In this document: piece after piece, positions 44,474 to 56,353 of the stretch
Numbering within the stretch: the stretch's first letter is position 1
Layout of the letters: each line of letters starts with the position of its first letter
Assembly: GCA_946902875.1 (NCBI GenBank)
Contig: OX336344.1
Coordinates: 15,955,791 to 16,019,790, forward strand
From: Nematopogon swammerdamellus
Taxonomy: Eukaryota; Arthropoda; Insecta; Lepidoptera; Adelidae
Direction: 5' to 3'
DNA: 64,000 bases
Notes under the pieces: generated by a model
Told to the model about the DNA's origin: nothing
The model's input: the letters and a program-made list of their open reading frames with translations, nothing else
Database searches by the model: none
Made by a program: the position numbers and the translations under genes

Positions 44474-44825
44474 TCTAGTAGCACTCTCTATGACAACCCA
44501 ACCTACCTACAGCACTAAATAGTATAAAACCAGACAAATTGTCCAAGCTAAAAACTTTACCGATTTCAATTTTACCCACAGGTTTCATTCAGCATGAGCT
44601 CAATGCTGTTGCCTTGCAATAGAATTCAGTCACAATTTGTTTTCAGAATGGTTGAAACATTGACAACTTGGATAAGGTAGCTCAAAGAATCTATTACTAC
44701 AGGTAGCTTGATTGACATTTGACAATTGATTCGTTGTTGTTGTTGTTGTTATTGTTTTCACCATAAATAGGCAGACAAAGATCATTTGACCATATAGCCA
44801 TTTCACAATTTTCATCTTATATAGG

Positions 44826-44858
44826 TATTTTTGTAATTAAAATTTAATTACAAAAATA
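44826..44858. repeat. Perfect AT-rich palindrome
   Basis: Sixteen-base arms TATTTTTGTAATTAAA around one A, in the P5cr-scribble intergenic region. Confidence 0.85.
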
Positions 44859-45218
44859 TTATTTTTCCAATTGTTTATAATATGTATGGCTAGGTAGACA
44901 ATTGATTGACTGACTGAACTATTTCTTGACATGACAGATTGTTTTTTTTTTGCCTTTTTATCCGTATGGAAAGGCAAGGATCATTTGACCGTATTCCTGG
45001 GTTCTTTATTTGTTTCTTTCAATGTTTATTTTGTATGATTTATCCCTTTTCGGGATAGGCAATGGTCATTTATCAACCGTACCACCTCCGTAGGTTGTAA
45101 GTTTTCTCGTAACCGCGAGAAACGGAAAAATAATATTGATTAGCCGCGCGCCAAACACACGCGCTCTGCCAACATCCAGCTTTTGACAGTTCGCAGCATT
45201 TATTATAACCAAATACGA

Positions 45219-45495
45219 GATTTTTTTTTAAATCCGGTATCGGTGCCTAAGTTGGAGGGGCTAAAGCGCATGCTCCGACCAGCCAATATTACCTCCGAGA
45301 AGGTAGGTGCCATACCGGAGACTTCCCTGGATTGCTGGTTATACTGGACTACAGGAGAACACAACCCAGGCTGCTATGCGGCCATCTTACATCCAGTACG
45401 GTGGTACCGACCCAGTCGGCTACAATTTGAGCCTACCACCTAGTAAGGGGCAAGGGAAGGGACCTACAGTTCCGAACGGTGAAGCAGCAGGCAGG
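45219..45495 (-). mobile_element. SINE family B, headless
   Basis: Tail and body identical in layout to 7771-8045 (CATGCTCCGACCAGCCAATA; GGTGGTACCGACCCAGTCGG), ending at GTGAAGCAGCAGG. The head is absent. Confidence 0.7.
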
Positions 45496-46684
45496 CGTTG
45501 TGATAGGAGCAGCCCTTGACCCTCGTTTTTAAACGCGGAAAAGGGAAGATGCCCTTTCAATAAAAATAAAAATGAGAAAATGTAAATTTTGGCTGTGATA
45601 GTTATAGTGGCGTGAAGACATTCAGAGAAGAGTCCCTACGACAGTTTCGTTTCATAACACCGTGATCGGTATACCTACATCATGAAAGGATGCCTTTCGC
45701 CAGCGTAGAAGCACTGCAGATTATTATGCAACGTGAATAATCTGTAACCGATGGATATTATTTTTATTTTTCAGAGATATAATTGATTGTATTTGAGGAT
45801 GTTTATTATATTAGTGATGACGTTCTATAGTTCGGCGACAAGTTATTGTCACATAAGGAAAGGCGCCCACTTAGCAGTCTTCACGTGAAGCTAAAATTCT
45901 AACTAATGGGCAAATCCTAGCGTCTTTATGTCCGTCTCGTCCCCTCCCCATGACCTAGATAACTCCCACCTTTTGTCTTCACAGCGTTTGGGCAAAAGCT
46001 TAAAATATACGATGTCAATCACCCAATACATGAGCCAGTTCTAAGATGGAACTCCTTTATTAAGGCAGACTCCGCAGATAGTATGCACTTGTCCAGGTTG
46101 CTTTGACACTAAAACTTCCTATGCTTGCCTCCAGCTAGCGAAACAAGGAATAATGCGTACTGCCAAATCGAGCCGCCAACCAAACGCCAGTGCTTAGATG
46201 AAACGCCTGTCCGGAAACCCTATCTGACAGACACAAACCTCCCTGACCCGATGGCTACAGACCCTTCTTATACCACAACCCCATTAAATCGCCTAACAGT
46301 CCAACAGTCATTGTCATAAACAGAATTACGTGTCGCGCTGCGCGCAGCATCCGAGGGCGTTTCAAACTGTAGGTTTCCAAGACTCCTTCGGTGTTGTTAT
46401 TTATATCTCGTTCGTACAGCATACATATAGTAAGCACGCAAGCTCCTTCTTAAAACGCTATGCACGTTTCTCCGTAGGAACACGGGCTATGGGAACCTCC
46501 CTATAGGTATATACCTAGTCGTTTAAAGCTTTGGGAACCTTCCACTCCTACAAATACATTACGCTTACAACTAAACCCCATCAAATACGACTAAATACAT
46601 CCAGTACCTATAATGTGGAAGAATCGACATAATACACCTTGAAAAGTTAAAGAAGTAGGTACAAATAAAATAGATAATTGTTCC

Positions 46685-46935
46685 TGTTGTAACGTCACCC
46701 ATCCGAAACCGGCCCTGCGTCGCCGCACCGTAGTCCTCGTTGCGGCGCCCCCACGCAAACGTTTGTCCAGTCACACACACTAACGTTTGAGAATATATAA
46801 AGTTCACCAGGCGCGCCTGAATATCACAAACACTGCACTTTCACTGTTCTAGTCACCGGTCTATTTCTATCGCGTTATTTCACCGGAAAAGTCAATTGTT
46901 TAGCTTAAAATTACTGTTATAATATTTAAACAACA
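46685..46935 (+). promoter_or_regulatory. Promoter-like or solo-LTR-like segment
   Basis: A TATATAAAG box at 46793 with GC-rich DNA upstream and CACTGCACTTTCACTG about 30-50 bases downstream. It starts TGTTGTAACGTCACCC as some insect LTRs do, but no target duplication or partner LTR is seen. Confidence 0.2.
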
Positions 46936-47170
46936 AACAATTGCCAGAGACGCACGCGCTTCCCTCCCTCATCTCTAGCCTGACTAACCGCCGAGCCGCG
47001 TCGCCCACGCACGCCTTGTCGACAACCAAACCCCCCAACCCCAACAGCTTCCCTAACTCATACCCCTCGCTCTAACCTGACTACCTGCTATGATGAAGCG
47101 CACGCACCCCCGAAGCGTGGAGGGAGGGAATAATTTTATAAAAATAAAATTACCGAACTATCACAGTATG

Positions 47171-47281
47171 CACGTAAATTTTTTCGTCAGAAAAGCTCAT
47201 TGGTACACGCCGACCGGATTCGAACCGAGGACCTCTCGCATGAGAAGCCGATGCCCAAACCAATCGGCCACCCGCCGCTTA
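47171..47281 (-). mobile_element. SINE family B, isolated tRNA-like head
   Basis: Only the head and the first body bases. The B box GGTTCGAATCC is at 47216-47226; the A box (TGGCCGATTGG, 47260-47270) has one change. The missing part of the 45.2-kb copy is exactly this segment, but 1.7 kb lies between them. Confidence 0.65.
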
Positions 47282-47880
47282 CTCACTTCTTTAAGTGGAA
47301 AATATATGAGGTCCGTATTTATTTATTTTTTCTAATTTATTGAAACTAACTATATTATATTCACCATAGTCTGTTTATTAATTTGACTATGCGGAATACA
47401 TATTCTCAATAATACGCAAAACATATTGTGCTCGCTCCAAAAACATTGCCTTGTAGACAATGACGTATCATGTATCTTGTAGAATGAAATGTATACTTAT
47501 GTAGAACCTCGAAATAAACTCTCTTCGAGCTTTTACTATTTTATTTTAGCATGCTCGAAGGCTGAACACTGGTGTTTGTGCTATTCAAATATACGATCCC
47601 GTCAAGAAAGTATCAGGGAGGCTCTCAAGAAAGTATCACGTGACCGCTGCATTTTGCAGTTGAAATTTTCCTTTCCACTGAATCGGATATTTGTTTGATC
47701 ATACATAAGCTCTGCTGATGCAGCAGTAGAGCGTAGGATATCCTACATTCTACTGCTGCACCAGCAGCAGCAGCGGCCTTTAAATTTCTGCCATTAGCCG
47801 TCCTATTATTTGAATCGCGTACTACAGGTGTATGAAAGAAAGCCTTAGGTGCACTCCGGGAGTGCCGGCAGAAGTGAAAA

Positions 47881-48640
47881 CAGCACCGTAACATTGCTTA
47901 AAAAAAAACAAAAGTTTAAGTTTTAAGTTTATTTTTATAGAAGGTTTAAAAAAAATAAAAATAAAAAATAAAATAATGAAAAAAATGAATGAAAAAAAAA
48001 TTATAAAAAAAAAAAATTAAAATTAATAAATAAATAAATTAATGTTAAATTTAGTAGAACGGACAGACATGCATTTGTTACGGAACCCTACATTCATTTT
48101 GCAGAACTTAGTAGAATGGACAGACATAAACGTGTTACGGAACACTACTTTTATTATAAAATAACCGTCGGAGGACCTTGGTTGAAAATTGTAAAATTTA
48201 GTAGAACGGACAGACATGCATTTGTTACGGAACCCTACATTCATTTTGAAATAAATGTTAAATTTAGTAGAACGGACAGACATGCATTTGTTACGGAACC
48301 CTACAAATCATTTTGCAGAACTTAGTAGAATGGACAGACATAAACGTGTTACGAAACCCTACTTAACAGTTGCAATCCGGGTGTGCCGGCAGATCCCGTG
48401 CCAATCGTAACTTAACCCTTAATGCAATGACTTAAGGTTACATTTTAAATAATAATGACGCTGTCGCGGTGTTGTGTTACAAACAGAATTGATCCCGTGC
48501 CACTGTAACTTAACCCTTAATGCAATGACTTAAGGTTACATTTCGCTTTTCGATACTGACGAGGACGCGATGACGCGAGTTTAATTTTTTTTACCCAAGC
48601 GCCGCTAAAGAAGTTTTCAGTTCAAAAATCATATCATAAT
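47881..48640 (+). repeat. Family X element with internal tandem units
   Basis: It opens like the 28.8-kb copy (CACCGTAACATTGCTTAAA). 48045-48360 holds about five units of a ~40-75 base repeat with GAACGGACAGACATGCATTT GTTACGGAACCC or the GAATGGACAGACATAAACG variant. It closes with GCCGCTAAAGAAGTTTTCA. It ends about 360 bp before the scribble ATG, so it forms the upstream border of the promoter region. Confidence 0.7.
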
Positions 48641-48699
48641 CATAACTATCAACGTAACATTCCTCTTTCTCAACAGGGGCGTCACGTTTCATATCTAGA

Positions 48700-49185
<486 letters not shown>

Positions 49186-49517
49186 TAATTTCCTCGTGTT
49201 GAGAAGCGTCCGTCGCTTTGACTTCACAGGTGGTTTTGGCGTCGCCCCGCTGAAGCCATACTTTAGTAGAACAATGCTCTCGGTGCCTCTCATTTCGATC
49301 GCTGATAACGAGATATCAAAGGAATGTCTGAATTCCACTTCTATTGTGTAAATATTTTGAAAATGTATTAAAATCTAGAACAAAGGTTAAATCAGATAAG
49401 TTCTCATTTATTTCTAGCAAACTCATGTACCTATTTCTCATTTCATTTCATTTTATGGAGACCTGCATGGATGAGTAGATCGCCTAAAACACATAATGGG
49501 TGTAGTTTTAGGTGATC

Positions 49518-49628
49518 TATTCACCAGCCCATAACACCTTGGTGAACTAGGTGCCATATCCGTGCTTCCTTTTGGTTGTGACGGATAGAGAAACTGGACG
49601 GAAAACATGAACTATTTACATAGCCGCT
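49518..49628 (-). mobile_element. SINE family A fragment in scribble intron 1
   Basis: CAGCCCATAACACCTTGGTG through TATTTACATAGCCGCTTC; both ends are missing. An imperfect 14-bp hairpin precedes it at 49477-49518. Confidence 0.55.
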
Positions 49629-50115
49629 TCTGCTGTACCCAGGTACTGTACTGTTTTGGAGGATTTCTTATGTTTATTGTTTATTGAGAATGCTCAATAT
49701 GGCATTAAGGGCTCGAGCAGGTGACCGATTCTTATCTAACTAAACTGTTGAGTCATAATAAAAAATTCCCAAAATGACGAGGGTGCCTACACGATGCCAA
49801 CTCAACTGTTTAGTTGACACCGACTCTCCACGACTCAATAAAAAAATTGCTACAACTAAAAAAGATGTACAACGCCTACAGCAGCCAACTTTTTAATCGA
49901 CAGCTGCCTTTTTAGTCAATGGCCAAACTACGAACAAGGAACGACTGAACAATCGTCCGTGTGCGCCGACTTCAACGACTAAACAGTTGGGTCGGAGAGA
50001 AATCGGACGTCGTGCCCAACTCAAATAAACTGTTTAATTGGCAGGGGTGTGGCGTCCATAGAAGCTGATTCCTACCAACTTACCTTCTAAATTATCGCTA
50101 ACCAACCATCTAAAC

Positions 50116-50405
50116 CAGGGATGGGCAAACTACGGCCCGCGGGCCATCTCCGGCCCGCGAACGGTTGCAATCCGGCCCGCGACCATCGACCCAGAAGTAG
50201 ATCTATTTATTATACATTACTTTATACATTAATAAATAGTGTACTTGATTACATTAATTAATAAAATCTTTCTTCCTATTATATAGATTACCTGCAATAA
50301 ATATAAATTTCCCTATTTCATATTGCACCAGGTACACTATACCTGATTCGAATATCTATAGCTATTCGAATCAGGCCAGCTCAGAAAAAAGTTTGCCCAT
50401 CCCTG
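50116..50405. mobile_element. hAT MITE with perfect 8-bp target duplication
   Basis: Ends CAGGGATGGGCAAACT on both strands; ATCTAAAC flanks it exactly at 50108-50115 and 50406-50413. The left part has repeated GGCCCGCG motifs. A 13-bp perfect hairpin (CCTGATTCGAATA) lies at 50342-50376. It sits in scribble intron 1. Confidence 0.9.
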
Positions 50406-50867
50406 ATCTAAACATTCCTATCAATCATTCACTCAATACATATTATATAATACCAATGATACTTAATTGCATCCAGTAACGATAAACATACACATTACGA
50501 AAATGTGTTCCTTCATTCCCTAGCAACAGACACATTCATTCACAGTCAATACAGATCTACGCATAACTGCAACCATATAATATAGCGTAGTAAGCTGACT
50601 TCCATCCCGAAACCAGTGCAGAAGTAAAAACGGCACAAGTGTAAGAGAACATTTCAAATAAAAAACTCTGCAAATTAGACCGTAACGACGCTCCCATACT
50701 TCACCAGGGTAATCGTTTAATAATTCGCAAAAAATAAGTAAGTATTTGAGTGAGAGGGAAATAATCTCTCGGGTGCGCTAAACCAGAAATGACAGTATAT
50801 ATATCTATAATAATATATCTATTTATTTAATTAATAAAACAATATCTATCATAATATTTTATGTTTG

Positions 50868-51275
50868 TTAGTACTAAGCACGTACTCGCTTTATATCATT
50901 CATTTTATAAAATCAATGCTTTTATTAATTTTAATAAAAGCATTGATTTTATAAAATTATGTTCGCAAAAATTATGCGACATCATGAAGATGCAACAGAT
51001 CGAAAATTTGGAAATAATACATAACGGCCCGGTGGTGTAGTTGGTTATCGCGTTGGCGGCTCAAGCCAGAGACCCAGGTTCGAATCCTGGTCGGGATGTA
51101 TTTTTTTTTTAAACGGTTTTATTTAGCTTGACTCCGTATATTTGTTTCTATCTTTGTTTTTTCAAATGTTTTTCGATTTGCATTTTTCTAATTAATATTA
51201 ATAAAAGCATTGATATTATAAAATCAATGATATAAAGCGAGTACGTGCTTAGTACTAACAAACATAAAATATTAT
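50868..51275. mobile_element. Inverted-repeat element enclosing tRNA-like copy 1
   Basis: Left TTATGTTTGTTAGTACTAAG and GCACGTACTCGCTTTATATC reappear inverted at 51233-51275. Inside each end is a further TTTTATAAAATCAATGCTTT-type palindrome. The tRNA-like unit sits in the middle, so either the SINE inserted into this element or the two were mobilised together. Confidence 0.5.
51026..51097 (+). ncRNA. tRNA-like sequence, copy 1 of family F
   Basis: Seventy-two bases fold as a cloverleaf with a CCAGG/CCTGG T stem and a TTGGC/GCCAG anticodon stem. The A box (TGGTGTAGTTG) and B box (GGTTCGAATCC) are perfect. The acceptor stem has a G-A mismatch, and position 33 is G instead of T (loop GGCTCAA), so a functional tRNA is unlikely. 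It lies between inverted repeats at 50868-50908 and 51233-51275. Confidence 0.55.
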
Positions 51276-51432
51276 TAAAAACCTCAAGTCAACTTCTAGT
51301 GTCTGATGCCAAATACAACTTTGGTGACGACAGCATAAGGTTCAATATGGAACCGTGCAAGTTGACCGTTCGCAAAAATTATGCGACATCATGAAGATGC
51401 AACAGATCGAAAATTTGGAAATAATACATAAC

Positions 51433-51504
51433 GGCCCGGTGGTGTAGTTGGTTATCGCGTTGGCGGCTCAAGCCAGAGACCCAGGTTCAAATCCTGGTCG
51501 GGAT
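51433..51504 (+). ncRNA. tRNA-like sequence, copy 2 of family F
   Basis: Same 72-base unit with one change in the B box (GGTTCAAATCC). The ~65 bases upstream also match copy 1 (GTTCGCAAAAATTATGCGAC then GATGCAACAGATCG). Downstream it lacks about 56 bases that copy 1 has. This is a duplicated Pol III-type unit or SINE, not two separate tRNA genes. Confidence 0.55.
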
Positions 51505-51693
51505 GTATTTTTTCAAATGTTTTTCGATTTGCTTTTTTCTAATTAAAATTAATATCTATCATAATGTAATAAAAAGTAATTAGGTACATAATAATGTAAG
51601 TTCATTGACAGGCAACCAGTTCCAGCTTCCCTTGGTCCAAATTTCACCCCACACCACTGTTAGTTGGTGATATAATCGGTCGTGTAGCCCTAA

Positions 51694-52164
<471 letters not shown>

Positions 52165-52245
52165 TGAATGTTTTATCTCATAGTACCGATGTGAATAAAT
52201 GTATCAATAATTATACTATCGTCGGAATCACTTTGATTGTGATTC

Positions 52246-52440
52246 ATCATCATCGTCAGCGCGTATCTATCCACTGTTGGACATAGGCCTCTCCCATAGC
52301 ACACCACCCCACGTGGTCTTCTGCTCTTCTTATCCATCCACTTCCCGCTACGTTTTTAGATGGTATGTCCTCCTAGGTGGAGGATGTTATCGGGTATGCG
52401 ACAAATGTGCCGCCCAGCCCACTGTCACTTACAGTTGCAA
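52246..52440 (-). mobile_element. LINE 3'-end fragment in scribble intron 2
   Basis: It begins with a CATCATCATCGTCAGC tail, then CACTGTTGGACATAGGCCTC and a region antisense to LINE reverse transcriptase. It starts about 115 bases after scribble exon 2. Confidence 0.6.
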
Positions 52441-52594
52441 ATTTTCTTAGCAAACTGATTAGATTTTTATTGATTAGTATTTATTCATATGGTGTGATAT
52501 AAGTCTGCGTGTATTTTATATATTCAAGTTTATATTACATTTACATTCTTTATATTTCTCGTTAGATAGATGCAAAGCCAAAATAAAGAGAGAA

Positions 52595-52725
52595 AAAAAA
52601 TATGTTTCAACCAGGATTCTGAACTGGACCACTGGCGCGAGCCGCTGAACCGTTACCAATTTTGCAGCCGGATCAATGACATATTCTCTCCAAATTTCTA
52701 ACAGTTGCATCTTCTATTATTATAG
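52595..52725 (-). repeat. Diverged family F copy
   Basis: Read on the minus strand it gives GAAGATGCAACTGTTAGAAA, TTTGGAGAGAATATGTCATT, then a decayed tRNA-like part ending AGTTCAGAATCCTGG. It aligns to the two tRNA-like repeats at 51 kb over the whole unit, which shows family F is dispersed. Confidence 0.5.
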
Positions 52726-52819
52726 TATGATGCAAGCTCCCGTGTTCTGTCAACTTGCACAATTCCATATTTAATCTTATGTATTTAATACATTGTCTTT
52801 TTTTCTCTTAATTAATTTA

Positions 52820-53110
52820 TTTTTTTATGGAAACTGCCAAGGTTGGCTACATCACCTACAACATCCGTGATGTCAGCCGATAACACCGGGTGAATAGGTG
52901 CCATGTCAGTGCTTCCCTTCGGTCGTGCCGGCTACACTGAACTGGACGGAAAACACAAACTATTTACATAGCCGTTTCGACCGACTTTATATTCAGTGCG
53001 GTGGTACCAACCCGGGCGGGTTGAACCCTACCACCGAGTAAGGAAGGAAGGGAAGGGACCTACAGTTTAACGTGGAATCCGAACCACGGTCAGCCTCCCA
53101 ACGGTTGAGT
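52820..53110 (-). mobile_element. SINE family A, headless copy
   Basis: Well-preserved tail and body ending at CAGCCTCCCAACGGTTGAG, next to the integrase fragment. Confidence 0.7.
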
Positions 53111-53189
53111 ATTAGCTGAAAATGTCTCTTAAGATTCTAATCACCGTGGCTGAGTTAATTGTCGGTTCTCAAGCCACTTGCTGAAGGCG

Positions 53190-53410
53190 TCAATCAGAAG
53201 TAAAAATGTCTGCCCATTTATGGGTCTGATAAAATCCACATGATGTCACTCCCAGGCATTCGTTGGTGTGAGCCAAGCGTGGCGTACTTCTAGGCGGATC
53301 ATTTCTAATTTGCTGACAAGTCGCGCACTCTGCGACCACTTGCTCAATATCCTTGTCCAGGTTTGTCCACCAAAGATAACTGCGCGCAATAGTTTTGGTT
53401 TGTACCATTC
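53190..53410 (-). pseudogene. LTR-retrotransposon integrase zinc-finger fragment
   Basis: A 72-codon minus-strand frame has ARSYLWWTNLDKDIEQ then CATCQQIRNDPP. This matches the H2C2 zinc-binding N-terminal domain of Ty3/gypsy-type integrases (the WW block and Cys-x2-Cys are visible; the His pair is upstream and not seen). No catalytic core or LTR is recognisable nearby. It abuts a SINE at 53,110 and a CAAAT-rich tail at 53,418. Confidence 0.7.
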
Positions 53411-54331
53411 CGCGGTGTCAAATCAAATCAAATCCATTTATTAGCACACATTATCAAACAATGAAAATCGTGATCTTGAGGCATTGTCATTCATTATACA
53501 TAAAAATTCTGAAATAATACATAAATTGTATTCCTATAACAATCATTTGAAACTATGTAATAATATTGAAATAATATGTCCAGCTTGCAGTACTGGCAGC
53601 ATCGACTCTCTTAGCTTCCCGGGAATAGTTACTTTATATTATATTAATAGTTATTTATGAATTGATATCTCTTTCTTTAGGGCGCGTTTATTTGACACGA
53701 ATTATTTCGTGCGGCCGCCGCGCATATCCACCGCGCGTCGACCGCGCGCACATATCTGTGGACCAGTTGTTAAAGCAAAATAAGCTCTATTTATTTAGCA
53801 ACTACGTTTAAAATTAAAGTAGCATTCTCACCACCGATGACGCCACTGCGACATCGGTTCACAGTCTTGTCCCAAAGGACTCCTCTCTCTTCCACCAAGA
53901 CAATCAATGTTTCAAGGTTGATATCCATTTTTCATTAAAATACGAAACTCCAAATACGAAAGTCAAAATACTACGACACGACGTCACTCATGCGCAGGCG
54001 ACGGCGTAGTGGAGTGGCGGCATCGAGACCGCGTGAACAACGCGCAGAGGCCGCGCGGCGGCCGCACGGCCTCCGCGTGGTTAGGTGATTGCGGGAATTT
54101 GAATGTTGTGCGTAGTACATAAAGTCCACATTCGCCGTTTCTGAACACGAGAGCGCAGCGAACACGCGGTAAACGCGCGGTGGCCGCACGAAAACTTTCG
54201 CGTCGTTTAACTGCATCCTTATGCTTTTGTAAGATGCCAACTCCCAGTAATCAATCGTATGTGGCCATCCGTTTCGAACATATAATGAATGACCTTCATT
54301 AGGTAGGACAATATTTCTGTATTGCAATATT

Positions 54332-54715
54332 GTCAGCCTCGATAGCTCAGTGGTGCATACAGTCTACTGTCGCTATTGATTGTTAAGCAACGCTGGGCCG
54401 GTCAGTACTTGCATGGGTGACCGCTCGACTGTTGGAGTCTGACCGTGGTTCAGATTCGACGTAAAACTGTAGGGTCCCTTCCCTTCTTACCTTACTAGGT
54501 GGTAGGGTTCAACCCGCCCGGGTTGATACCGACACCGCACTGAATGAAACGTCGTCATTCGAAACGGCTATGTAAATAGTTTTCCGTCCAGTTCAGTGTA
54601 GCCGGCACGACCGAAGGGAAGCACTGACATTGCCCTAGATCACCCGGTGCTATGGGCTGACATCACGGATGTTGTAGGTGATGTAGCCAACCGTATCAGT
54701 TTCCATAAAAAAAAA
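54332..54715 (+). mobile_element. SINE family A, full length
   Basis: A box at 54343-54353; 5S-like segment at 54382-54425 with a few changes. The body shares GGTGGTAGGGTTCAACCCGC and TGTAGGTGATGTAGCCAACC, and the copy ends in CCATAAAAAAAAA. It lies in scribble intron 2, sense to the gene. Confidence 0.8.
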
Positions 54716-55589
54716 GGTTCTATATTCTTTTTTTATAGGTTCCTTTATTGAATTTTTACATTGCAAACTAGTCTCGCTTTAGCTATGCTGTATTCAAATA
54801 ATGTAACAACAGTCGGTGGACAGGAAATCTTCAATATTCAGAGTATTCCATGAAATATTTATGGAACTTGGTACGATCGGGCTGTATTTATTTTTATGGA
54901 ATGCAGAGATTAAAAAATAAAGCATAAAATGACACCTGTTTGGTTTCAACGTATCAGACAAATTTCAAATTTACCTACTCAGTAGGTATAAATTCATGTT
55001 CAGATTCCGATCAGCATGGTTCGTCATAATATTTATGCATTTTGCGTAGAACCTGAAGCCGAAGCATATTATGATGATATTATGAGTGTCGAAGAGGCGT
55101 CTGGAGATACATTTTCAATTAATACTCCATTGAAAAACAGGCATCATGTATATATATGTATAATGTATATAGTATGTACATACATAAAATATGTACATCC
55201 TTAGGAGCCAGAAGTCATATAAATAAAGTATGTTCACCACTTACAGTTTCAAGTTTGTGTAACAAAGCACTGACATGGCACCTAGTATCGGCAGGAACGA
55301 CGTGTAATGCACTAATGTCACGCACGGGTAGAGTTGGCAACTTTTTTTTAGAAGAAGTTACGTATTTATGATTTCAGGGATGGCAAATAAAAAGTACCTA
55401 AGTACCTACAGTCTTATAAAATTTTGAAACATATTTTTTTTCTGCTCTGTGCACATTTCAGCATTGATGAGGTATTTTTGAATACTTTATTATCGTGCCA
55501 TTGCATTGGATATCTGAGGTGCTGTCAGTTTACGTTTCATTGCATTGTTAGAACTTAAAGTTGAAATAAGTATTTGAGAGTACTTTATA

Positions 55590-55770
55590 CATACATACAT
55601 ACATACATAGCGTTCCGCCTGTTTCCCAGTGGGGTAGGCAGAGACAACGGATCTTCACGCGCCACGATGCAGACACACCTCTGCCGCCTCTTCCATTCTC
55701 ATAATGTTCTTCATACATGCTTGTCGGCTACGGGTAGTATGTGTACTTGACCCTTTTTGAGTCCATACCC
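55590..55770 (+). repeat. Family H repeat with ATAC run
   Basis: (ATAC)n then GCCTGTTTCCCAGTGGGGTA GGCAGAGACAACGG and CTTGTCGGCTACGGGTAG. Related copies: 44176-44285 (inverted) and 13600-13665. Confidence 0.6.
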
Positions 55771-56253
55771 GATCTGCATACTTTATTGCTATTCAAACAT
55801 CTAAAATAACGTACAATACTTTATTTTAAAGTATGATTGGCAACGCACTGTCGGTGGTAGGTGGCGTAGTCATCCATCACCAACCCCATGTCCATGTCGT
55901 GGTGTTGGTAGTGAATAGCCCCGAGCGCGGGCGTCCCTCTGTGCCGCCGCGCGCCGTCTCACACGGCTGCAAGGTCGCATCCGATGCGCTCGCTGCACCT
56001 GTGGGAATCTCATTCTACACACCATGTACCTAACGACAGAACACTACACACATGCACACTATCTGTGGAAGTGTATATTTGTATATTTGTAAATATATAT
56101 TTTTTTGCTAATGCATTTTTAGGTACCTATACTAACAACATTTGTTAATATCAGCCTCATCATAATACACATCTTCCCCATCCCAGAGTACCTAAGTGAT
56201 AGAGAACGCTCCACGAAATCCAACACAATTACTAAATCCCTCTCACTTGGGCT

Positions 56254-56353
56254 CGCCATCAGTTGTTCATGTGCATGTATTTCTACATAACAATACAGTA
56301 AATCGCCAACAGTTGTTCATGTGCATGTATTTCTACATAACAATACAGTAAAT
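56254..56353 (+). repeat. 50-bp tandem duplication
   Basis: CGCCATCAGTTGTTCATGTG ... CAGTAAAT is repeated with one difference in 50 bases, so the duplication is recent. Confidence 0.95.

Larger units (their letters stand above)
44474..48699. other. P5cr-scribble intergenic region
   Basis: About 4.5 kb between two divergent genes. Holds the SINE B pieces, family X, the AT palindrome, three ATCATTTGACC-like motifs (44779, 44990, 45066) and the promoter-like segment at 46.7 kb. A Pro/Thr-rich 64-codon frame at 46125 is unrecognised. Confidence 0.6.

Noticed and set aside
46125..46319. 64-codon Pro/Thr-rich frame as a gag or host exon
   Set aside because: No motif, no splice or partner frame found; only the nearby TATA-like segment hints at an element.
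48023..48325. 86- and 69-codon frames with TDRHAFVTEPY repeats
   Set aside because: Tandem units of family X; the same frames occur at 59770-60237 in the inverted copy, so they are repeat translations, not proteins.
51026..51097. Functional tRNA gene
   Set aside because: Acceptor mismatch and no T at position 33; part of a repeated unit with decayed relatives.
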